A DNA stretch of 64,000 nt from Blattamonas nauphoetae (Eukaryota > Preaxostyla > Oxymonadida), in NCBI GenBank assembly GCA_033064195.1, contig JARBJD010000128.1:1-64000 (forward strand), written 5' to 3'. The position numbers and the translations under genes were made by a program. The notes below the pieces were generated by a model that worked only from the letters and a program-made list of their open reading frames with translations, was not told the DNA's origin and made no database searches. This document shows, piece by piece, positions 10,346-20,100 of this stretch. The number at the start of each line of letters is the position of its first letter. Within the stretch, counting starts at the first letter, position 1.

Positions 10346-13300
10346 TCAAGTTGAAAGAGAAAATAAATGAGATGCTGGTTTTTGTTGAGGTATTCGCTTA
10401 ATAAGTGCCCTTCAATGTTAATTATGTCATCATTTCTCTTCGTGAACGAGTTTTGAACATTAAGACGAAGATTAACACAGAAAAAAAGACAAGATTCCAC
10501 AAATTCGCGAATGATGTCAAGTTTTAATGATATCATGTGACTCAGACAAATATAGTTCCGTCCACCATGATGGAGGTGGTCTATCTCACAGCAACTCCGC
10601 CCGATCGTCGCCTTCTTCACAATCTCAACTGCGAAGGGGCCTGTTTGTTCTTTCGTCCATTCCAGGCAGCGATGGAGTGTTCGGAAGGCACTCGCGAATG
10701 TCCCGTCAGCGTCGTCGCTTCCATTCTCTCCGACGGCAATCATGTGCGACTTGAAGATGGGCAGCAACGACATCTCATTTGGCTCGCTGTTCATTCCCCA
10801 CAAGTCCTCGTCTTCAGCTGTGTCACACGATCCCGCCCATCTGCTCGCCACAATCACTTCCGACAGATCCTTCGCAATGACGTACACGTGATGCCCACTT
10901 CGAGCGGCGTGGTTGGCATCCGCACCAGTTCCGAAGACGGTGTCGATGAGCGAGTATTGTGATTGACTCGTCATTTCAAGCAGATCCATCCAGATCGCTC
11001 CTCCATCAACTGAAGAGATGCACGAACTGAAGGTGACTGTCTCAAGAGAGAGACTGGCTCCACTTACAATTCTTGCTGAGATGGCTGATCCAGACGCCGC
11101 ACACGAGATTAACGTGAAATCACAATTGAGCACTCTCAACGATGCTCCATCTGACACAGATATCAAAGACGAGTCCAGGGTCAATGTTCCTGATGAGACA
11201 AGAATCTGAGATGACTATTCTGCATTTGTTTTCACAACAGCAATCATGTCGGAGCCTTTCAGATCTGAGAATCCTGTCACGAGTGATGGGCAGGGGAGAT
11301 ACGAGTAACCACTGAGTTCGTTGTCTGCGTCGCATTTAGTATTCACGATCAACTGTCCACCAGTGGAGAGATGAAGAAGACATAGAATCGATCCAGAAGA
11401 TCCAGACACTTCCAAGAACTCATATCTCGACATTTCAGAAGATGTGAAAGTGGATGAGGTGCCACCGGAGGGAATGGAAGAATAAGAACCAGTCAGAGAT
11501 GCAGACGAGATCAGCGATATCTGGCGTCATGCAATGGAGATGAACAGATCAATTCGTTTCTCACTTCAGTCCCGCGACTTCAGATCACCAGCATCTGTTC
11601 CGAATGTTTGGATTACAACGCTGGATGCGAACGGAGTGCCGCTTGTCCAACGACAGCTAAAAAGGAGGACAGTAGATGAACTTGAGACGGATAGCGAAAT
11701 GACTGAGTTGGAGATAGAGTGATGTCGCCGACAGAGATTGGGGGGAGGAGAGGGTGACAGTAGGTGATGAGAACGAGAGGTTTTTCACTCGATGTCCGTC
11801 GGTGGGGATGGTTGCTGTTGCCGAGACGGAGATCAGAGTCCGAGCAGCAACGACAGAGCCGGACGACTTGAAAGAGCACGATTGAAGGAGGAAGGAGCCA
11901 TTTGAGATGGAGAGGAGGGGAGTCGACGAGGAGAGAGGTGTTTGGAAGGCAAAGTCGAATGTGTTGACTGTGGTTGTTGTGTCCGTGTTTTGGTCTGATC
12001 CTGTTCCTTTCATAATACAGTTGATTAGTGTGAATGACATCGCCGACGCAGAAAGGAGTCCAGCTGATACTGTCATGCTGGCCGTTTGAGAGAGGGGCTG
12101 TCTTCGGGTTGACGAGAATGCAAGTCTCTTCTCTGTTCGAACACGAGTTTGCGCCTTCTACCACAACCGCTTTGCCTTGATTGTTGAACTCACATTGAAA
12201 GCAGTTGTGACCAACGACATCGTTTGCGGTGAACCGAGCACAAGCAATCATGCAAATCACCATTCTGAAGAAATCTGGACCTGCACAACCGTACGGCCAG
12301 AGTATAGTCCCTTCTCTGAACGGCGGAGCAAGGCATGACTCGAAGAGACACGCACTGAGTAGAGAATTCGAAAACTTGAGTTCAATCCACATCGCTCCTC
12401 CTCCGCCGTTTAAAAGTTGGTTTTCTGTCGTCCTTTCATCAGTATGAAAATTCATATCTCCTTTTTTTCTATCCAGGACTCGCAGATGGCCTAGAAGTGT
12501 AGGACGCACTGTCAGACACTGTGAGCTGTGCTCCAGTGGTTGTAATGGCTCCTCCAGAATGTCCTGTGCATTTCGCGAAGGTCGTTCCGGTGACGGGGAC
12601 CTTGCCATTCGATGCAAGGACGCCCCCTCCCTTGAAGCTGCTGGATGAGGTGTATGTGATGAAAGCGCAGTTTGTGACGGTGAGAACGGCAGAGGCATCG
12701 GAGAGCTTGAATTGGATGGCTCCTCCTTCCCCATTTCGAGAGATGGAGGCGAAGACATCCCCGAAGAATAACTTCGTGTAAGAGAGAATCTGCTGGCCCT
12801 CATTTGTCATAGTTAAGTGTGAGAATGAGCAATAAAGAGTGGAAAGTGTGCGGAAACGGCTGCCGCTGCAAAGGGTGGCTGTGCAGCAGACATCGCATCC
12901 ATCAAAGTTCGACGAGGCGATCACGCCCGAATCTGTGACATCATCCGACCAAACACCGTCCGTGCTGTTTGCGAGGAGGATGGTCGAAATATTCGAAAAA
13001 GTGGACGAGATGAGGTTGAAACGAGAGAACAGTCACGACGAGAAGAACGGAGTGTCCTGATTCAGAGAAGTTGAGAGAACTTCAAGACGAAACAGCAAGA
13101 CTGTTGTTTGTTCGTGTGTCGACTGAATTAGGGGAGACACATGACTCGAGTGGTCGGATGAGTGAAATGAAATGTCAACCAGTTTGAGTGTTCCACCACA
13201 TCTGACAAGCGAGGGCGATAATGGTGTTTTGATGAACTCTACGTAGCTCTACATGTTCAACGTGCTGCAGTCGTCCAACATTGAGACAGATTCATTTCCT

Positions 13301-13370
13301 GCTTGTGAGATCGAGACGTTCAAAATCTCGTTTGTTCCATTCCGCAGGTTGAAGAGGGTTGGAAAGAGAA
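10309..13370 (-). pseudogene. beta-helix surface protein, decayed
   Basis: On the minus strand, protein blocks appear in order. FDGCDVCCTATLCSGSRF is near 12,900, then SRNGEGGAIQFKLSDASAVL and FKGGGVLASNGKVPVTGTTF near 12,700, GGGAMWIELKFSNSLLSACL near 12,400, SVDGGAIWMDLLEMTSQSQY near 11,000, and VGENGSDDADGTFASAFRTL near 10,700. The Gly-Gly-Ala/Gly-hydrophobic pattern is that of right-handed beta-helix repeats. The last block resembles the segment before the C-terminal region of the intact relative at 17,169-22,745. Several frame changes and stops break it, and no membrane segment or tail survives. It is presumably a secreted or surface protein in origin. Confidence 0.7.
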
Positions 13371-13434
13371 TACTGAAAAAAATGCCAATTAACTCAGATT
13401 CTTGAGCACACAATTGACGGTAGATTCCACGATC

Positions 13435-13800
13435 CTATCAGTTGTCACTGGGGATGCGATGTTCTGTCTTGCCTGTCCTGAAGAGATACTGGTGACGTTC
13501 TGAGAAGAAAGAACGATGAAATCAGATCAATTATTCATAAAGAAGGACATAATGAATGTGATACCCTTATTTTCTCAATCCATAATGTATGGGAGTGTTC
13601 GGTACCTGATGGTCAAAATCAGTTTCCTTTTGTCAAATAGAGTGGAAGTGAAAGGAAAACCAAAATCTAAACCTGGTCAATTCACGCGCAAAGTTACAGG
13701 TGAAAAGATGATCGGTGAGTCCAGTCTGTCCGGTGACTATTTGCATGATTGCATGGGCGGATCAGTGACTCAAAGTGACTCTCCAGAAAAGTATGGGGTG
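13435..13800. repeat. direct repeat flanking the beta-helix pseudogene, copy B
   Basis: This is the partner of the repeat at 10,020-10,345. It lies just upstream of the minus-strand beta-helix pseudogene, so it may hold the old promoter. A degenerate version of the element end (GCATGGGCGGATCAGTGACT) lies near 13,752. Confidence 0.6.
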
Positions 13801-14106
13801 TGGTGATGACTTGTTACTAAATTCATTTGATTTATCAGAGAATGAGTTGATTTCTCAAATATAGTGTGAAATGTGAAAGAAAAACCTGAAAAAATCAAAG
13901 GAAAGTGCTGTCTGATGGTTGATGAGAATGTGTGGTAGCAAATCCAGGTAACAATGGTCATGTTCAATCATTCAGTAACGGTCGATTTGAATAGGGACAT
14001 TTTGGGCTTGGATTCTTCTTGACTTGAACTTATGGGGTGAGTCACTGACTCGATTTTTTTTGGTGACTGGACTCCCAGATTCTGGACTGACTGGTGCCCA
14101 TGCCTA

Positions 14107-14167
14107 CAACATTTCACGGGAATTATACTCAAACTTTCTTCATCTCTTCTTTCAGAACCATGGTCGG
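14107..14167 (+). repeat. right terminal repeat of DIRS copy 1, outer part
   Basis: CAACATTTCACGGGAATTATACTCAAACTTTCTTCATCTC continues exactly where the repeat at 6593 breaks off, and it is the reverse complement of 1780-1830. The outer end is taken as ACCATGGTCGG because the internal complementary region has its junction there. Confidence 0.85.
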
Positions 14168-14348
14168 AAATTAAAGGAGTGAGTTCTGAACCTGTGTTCT
14201 GTGGGACGGTATTATGATGAGCGATGCAGAAAAAAGTGGGATGGAGAAAGTGCAGAGGTAATTGTCCAGGTAGTGCGAATGACAAGAAATCATGCCTTGA
14301 CGTTGGTAATGGGCCGCAAACGAGTGCTTGTGGTTTGATCAGTTCTTG

Positions 14349-16734
14349 ATGTCTTCTCCCAGCGAATCAAAGTCAGATTCCAACCATCAATTACTAAAGG
14401 TCAACAAATACTACATTGGTCCCACACTTGGAGAAGGAACATTCGGAAAGTACACTTTTCTATCAATCTCTTCCAACTCTCTTTACCACTCGTAGGGTCA
14501 AGCAATGCAAGAACTCACTGACCGGAGAACTTCTAGCAATGAAGATCATTGATAAGGAAAAAGTACTGAAGCATCACATGGCTGACCAACTCAAACGCGA
14601 GGTTTGACTCCTGGCATACGTAGACGGATCATTTGAAACAATACTCTTTCTTTGTTTTCATTTATGGAATATAAATCATTCTTCCATCTCTCATTCATCT
14701 TTTCGTCTCTGATCTTCGCTTTCATCACAGATCTCATTGATGAAGAAACTACGACACGAAAACATCATCCGAATGCACGAAGTACTCACTTCAAAATCAA
14801 AGTATGGCTTAATGTCCCATGTATCAGAGGAATAGAGTTTTTATTGTATTAGAACTTGCCCAAGGAGGCGAGCTTTTCCAAAAGATTGCGGACTCTGGTC
14901 GTTTTGACGAGAAAACAAGCCGCTATTACTTTCAGCAATTGATCCGAGGTATATACATGTCCTTCCCTCGAATTCTCCTTTCTGTCCCTATTTGTCGCAG
15001 GTGTTGATTTTTGTCATCAAAATGGCATTTGCCATCGGTATCCGTCTTCCTCCCTCTCATTTGGTCTCTAAGTGACTTAAAGCCCGAAAATCTTCTTCTT
15101 GACGAGAAGGGTGTTCTCAAGATCACTGATTTTGGGCTGTGTGCTCTGAGCGACGCCGATAACGTCCTCCTCAAGACACAGTGCGGCACTCCGAACTACA
15201 CAGCCCCGGAAATATTAATTGGAGGCCAGTACGACGGAAAGCCAACAGATGTGTGGAGTTGTGGAATCATTCTCTTTGTCATGCTGGCAGGATGTGTGTC
15301 CATCATTCTTTCTCAACCCCTCCAGATCTTCCTTTTGAAGAGGATAACAACATTGAGCTCTTCCGCAAAATCAAAAAAGCGGAGTTTGAGTATCCGTCTT
15401 ATTTTCCAGCACAACCAAAACGTACATTCCTCTTCATTTGATTCGTGTCGTTTTTCTGATCAGAAATTATCAACAAAATTTTGGACCCAAATCCTGCCAC
15501 ACGAATGACTATCGCTGATATCAAGCAAGAACCCTGGTTCACTCACAATCTGAACCCTTCCTTCTTCAATCCACGCTACTCAATTTCGCAAATGAAGATC
15601 GTTGATGCCGAGCCAGACGAATCGAAAAAAGACGTCAAATCTGCAGAATCAAAAGCCCGAAATGCATCACCATCATCAAAAACACCGTCATCGCCAGCAG
15701 GGACGACCCAACCAACAGTAACAAGCCAGGATCTCCAAAACGCCTTCCAGCCTGTCGATGCAATCGAGGAAAGCACGGACGCACCGCCCAGTCGGCAGCG
15801 CAGGCCTCTCCCGTTGACAGTTCCCACCCCACAAGCAACATCACCGACGTATCCCATCACCCCAATCTCTCCCTCAAACGTCGCCCTGGCTGCCTTCCCA
15901 GCCCCAGAAAAGAAAGCCAACCCAAAAACAGCACGGCGCCCACCGGAATTGACGATTCCGCCGCCCGAAGAGAATATTGACAAGCCCTTAGACATCCAAA
16001 CACCAAAGTCGGCCACAAACAGAATGCAGGTGCAAGTGAGAAGCGATACACAGTTTGTTTCGCTCCAACAGCCAATGGTGGTGATGAAGCGTGTTAGGGA
16101 AGAGATCGTCAAGAATAAAGGAAGCATTGAAATTGCAGACAGGGAATCGCCCGATCCAAAGAAAGCCAACACCCCATCGCCTTACCACATCCATGCCATC
16201 TTCCCCAAAGCTGTGGGATCGATCACGATGAAAGTGGATTTGTATCAAATTGCGTCGTCGTCGGCGTGTGTGGTTCAGTTCAGACGAGGAAAGGGGAGTG
16301 TCATTGCATTCATGTCGTTGTTCAAGAAACTGCAGGAGGGGCTGAAAGATGTGATCAGCGAGGAACTGAGCAAGAAAGAAGAGCGCCTGCCAGTTCCAAG
16401 GACGCCACAGAGCAGCCGAATCAACTCACCCACTCACTCTCCACAAACCAGCTTCAACGTCTCCACATCACACAACGTGTCACCCACATCACCGGCTTCG
16501 CCAAACTTGGTCTCGAAAGGAGAGCGACCAGTCCCTCCAAGACCTCACGCATCTCCTCTCTCCACAAACGTCACCACCACCACACGCGACCGATCACGAA
16601 GTTTGAATCTCCCAGCACGACAAGCCACAATGAGCATCGAATTGGGCGACGAAGAGATCAAGAAGGTGAGTCGGCCCCTCGTGAAGAAGGCGGCGAAGGC
16701 AAAGACAGATGCCGACGATGGGAAAGGGAAATAA
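14349..16734 (+). CDS. CAMK-type serine/threonine protein kinase, KA1-like tail
   Basis: The eight exons that restore one frame are 14349-14449, 14496-14601, 14731-14801, 14830-14948, 15001-15037, 15073-15293, 15326-15421 and 15464-16734 (2022 bp, 673 residues). All introns are GT-AG and 28-129 bp long. The N-terminal kinase domain (about residues 20-275) has GEGTFGKVK (glycine loop), LLAMKIID (ATP lysine), [17 protein letters not shown], a [12 protein letters not shown] activation end and CTxxPxTRM-like [10 protein letters not shown]. This order fits the AMPK/SNF1/CIPK branch. A Pro/Ser-rich linker follows, and a C-terminal [20 protein letters not shown] then [20 protein letters not shown] block resembles a KA1 domain, which often mediates autoinhibition or membrane binding. 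All key catalytic residues are present. The upstream neighbour is transposon debris. Assignment to a finer subfamily is open. Confidence 0.92.
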
Positions 16735-17168
16735 GCCGCCTCTTGTGATTGGAAGGGGATGGTATATTCATTTTTGTTCTTTGGTTTCAGTTGCTTTTCG
16801 CAGCTTTTCCTTGTTCGTTCCAAATGATAGTCTCAAAGGCATTTCGTTTATGTCGTTTTTTTATTTTTCATCTCCAGTTGAAATGATTGATATATGTCCT
16901 TTTCAAGATCTGATATACTTTCCCGGAGAAATAAGTCTGTTTACGACAATTGTTGTCAATCCAAAGAAAATTGTGGGAGGATCCTCTCCCCACGACACTT
17001 TGGTCTCCAAAAAAATCTCGATGTTAACGAAACTTGGTATTGGCATCGTTTGGATAGATTGTGTGATCGAGAGAACCACTCCTGTGAAACACATAAAATC
17101 AAATGTATCATGGGTCAGATCTTTGTTTAGTTGCTCTGTTTTTCAGATAAAACAGGACATTATATCCA
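16735..17168. other. intergenic, probable promoter of the beta-helix gene
   Basis: This holds the kinase 3' end and the upstream region of the next gene. No coding stretch stands out. A T-rich tract near 16,855-16,880 is the only compositional feature. No sharp promoter motif could be recognised. Confidence 0.35.
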
Positions 17169-20100
17169 ATGTCAATCTTACTGTTACTCTGTAGTATCTT
17201 GCATTGTGTTGATGAACACTTTCATGATTTTGATGCTGCCTTTGAAAAGGAACTGCACCAAAAAAGTTTCGGCTCAAACTCAGAATTGATGCAACTGTCA
17301 TTTGATGATGGATTGTATTGGACGAATTGCATTGAGATTGTATCGAAATCAGTGGAACTTCATGGAAACAAGACAGGGCTGACGCATAGAGCGAACGTCA
17401 AAAATCTACCAAGTCGCATAGATGAAGAAACAGCAAATGGAAGACCAAGAAAAGACACGAATGTTGAACAATGGATGATGGAGGCGCAGAATAGTTCAGT
17501 CACGATACGATCGTTTCGACTGGACGCGGGAATGGAGGGAACATCAGTCTGTTTGGTTCGAACGTCGTCAGTTGAGGTGATTGATAGCGAGATCTTATCA
17601 AACATGGAATGTTCGGGATTTGTGCTTTCAGATTCAGATCGAAGCGGGGAAAGCAGGATTGTGATAGTTGGGAGCCATCACAAATCGTCGACACCAAATA
17701 TCGTACTTCCACTTGTTGGTCGAGTTTATGGACAAATGAACAAGAACAATGAAGAATGGATGTTTGATGAGGAAGAATCGAGTGGTGGATGGGTCGACAG
17801 GGAAGATATTATTGGAATTGAACTGTCGTTCGATTCGACACACTTTGCGCTTGGAACTGGCCCTCTTTTCTCGTTTTCTGGAAAATCCTTGCCAGAAGGG
17901 TCGGATATTGGGATGGTTGGGGTGGTTTCGACAGAATTGAAACTGAGCAGTCTTTCGAATGTGACAAGCAGTTTTGTGGATGGAGGTGAGTCGTTGGGAG
18001 TGGGGAACAGTGTGTGTGAGAGAGTGGTTGGGAGCAAGATTTCAAGGAGCACGAACCACGACATGGGGACAGGACTGTGCGGAACGAGGTTGGGAGGCAA
18101 TATTGTTTGTGTGAACTGCTCGTTCTCTTCTTGTATGCGAACGGCGAACGCTATCATTGGCATGAAACATAAAAACATCACCCAAACCACCATTGGGCGA
18201 ACTATAGTGACCAAATCGTCAGGAATAACCTCCGTGAAGTTCACTCTCTGCACTTTCAATACCATGAATTTCATCATTGGACCGCACGAAGGCGGAGCCG
18301 CGATATTTCTCTCCCACTCCCGCTCAACGCTGATTGTTGCTCAGTGCTTCTTCCACAAATGCACATGCACATCGGGTTTTGATCATGGTGCAGCAATCTT
18401 CGTGAGCGACACCCGCGCAGATTGTCCCATCTCCATCTCCGAGTCTTCATTCACGGAATGTGCAGTTACTGACGTTTGGACCAATCGTGGTGGAAGTGTG
18501 TACTGTAGCTCCACGTCAACTGTGTCGATCACTGATTGCTTCTTCGAGAAAAGCCATTCTGCACGTTTTAGTGGGGCCATCCATCTCGAGTCTCCCACAC
18601 TCGCCACCCTCTCCAACTGTGCTTTTGTTTCATGCTCTTCAATTGAGTTCGGAGGAACACTGGGACTCTTTGCTGTCGATTTGATTGATTTCTCCTTCCT
18701 CCAATTCCGAGAATGCTCTGTGACTCGACATCAGAACTCCAAAGATATTTACTTTGAACGGATAGCAAGTTCTCAGATGACTTCAACCTCCGTCAGATTC
18801 TGCGACTCCACTTCAGGCAAGCCCAATGTGTATGATTCCACTGGTTCGGTTGATCGAAGTTATCTCGTTCCTCAACTCATGTCCACTCCATCAGTCAAAG
18901 TGAGGGTATCGTTCAGTGGAGATGTTGCGACAGTGACAGCAACCGCAAATCCAGCAGTGAAGGGAACGATGGGGATATTGCTAGAAGGGTCGAATGTGCC
19001 TCGTCTGGTTCATGTTCAGTTTGGGACCAGCTTGGAGACATCGACAACAGGAATTGCAGAAGTGTCGTCGGGAGTGAATGGGATTCTTCCACTCACTGCA
19101 TATTCACTCCGCGCGTCATCAATCTCAAACATCTACATCTGTTCAGCTCATTCATCACTGAAAGACTGGAACACCACAAAAATCGTTCTTAATGGAATCA
19201 ATTTGGGAGTTGGGAGTTTTTCGATGCTGATCCGGAACGGAGACAAGACTTTCAACATCTCGCTGACTCGCTCTGACTCGACGACTCTTGTTGGCAAAGC
19301 GCCCCTTCATCCAATGTCAGCTTCGGGAAGGCTGGAATGGGCGACAGAATACGATGTGGAGAAGGTGATATGGCGTCGGACGGACGGGGGTGATGAGATT
19401 GTCCGCCTGTTCAACAGAATCTCGTTCACAACACCGAATGAACCACCCCGTCTGGTTTCATTGAAGTCTTGCTCGCTGAATGGAAGGAAAGATGAACTCA
19501 CCATTTCATTTCTAACTTCATCGCTTCCTGAAGGGACAGGAACCATCAAAGTCAAGCCGACAGGCAGCGAAATCATCGTGGAAGGAGTACTGACAAGAGA
19601 CTCTGACACACAATACACAGTGGTGATCTCAACAGCATGGACGGCGAACGCCACGCATCTCTCGTTTGGGACGACATATTCTGTGGAATCAGCAACATTC
19701 AACTCAGTCGCAGCTGTGATCGATTCTGGAATCTCGTTCGATGTTCCCAATCCTCCTGTGATCACATCCTTCTCTATTCCAGTTGAATGCTCGTCGGATT
19801 CATTCGAAATTGTGGTAAATGGACAGAACTTCCCGTCACTCCAAACATACACTCTCACACTCTCCGAACTCCAAACCCACACGATTTCGCTCAGATTCTC
19901 AGAATCGACGAAAGGAACAGGGACAGTGAAAGCAAGTCTGCCATCAAAAATACAATTCGACCGAACATATTCAGTGTCGAGTGTGACGAAGGGAGATGAT
20001 CATGTTCTGTTGAACGAGACAATATTCACAACGCCTCTTGGACCAACGCTGCTCTCGATCTCGACATCGTTGACAACACCTCTGAAGAAGGAAGTGCTCT

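Larger units (their letters stand above)
6594..14106. mobile_element. 7.5-kb TIR element with 8-bp target duplication (hAT-like)
   Basis: The left end is TAGGCATGGGCACCAGTCA. The right end is TGACTGGTGCCCATGCCTA-like (ACTGACTGGTGCCCATGCCTA in part). CAACATTT directly flanks both ends (6586-6593 and 14,107-14,114). An 8-bp duplication with TAGG-type ends fits the hAT superfamily. No hAT transposase was recognised inside, so it is probably non-autonomous. The interior holds degraded host-like genes. A second left-end-like copy lies at 10,284, in the same orientation, and a degenerate one lies near 13,745, so the interior may be composite. It entered the right terminal repeat of the DIRS-like element, so it is younger. 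Confidence 0.72.
1737..14167 (+). mobile_element. DIRS-like tyrosine-recombinase retroelement, copy 1 (interrupted)
   Basis: The element has inverted terminal repeats of about 140-150 bp. The left repeat starts near 1737. The right repeat is split into 6517-6593 and 14,107-14,167 by a later 7.5-kb insertion. Between them lie, in order, a gag-like ORF, a reverse transcriptase and RNase H region, and a tyrosine recombinase, plus an internal complementary region at 6318-6410. This layout is the known DIRS arrangement, which lacks LTRs and an integrase. Without the two insertions (1898-2244 and 6594-14,106) the element is about 4.6 kb. It looks broken at several points. The two terminal repeats are still almost identical where they overlap, suggesting moderate rather than great age. 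It sits immediately 5' of the hexokinase pseudogene. Confidence 0.85.

Noticed and set aside
15576-16172. Minus-strand frame of 198 residues under the kinase tail
   Set aside because: It is a shadow of the Pro/Ser-rich linker of the kinase gene.
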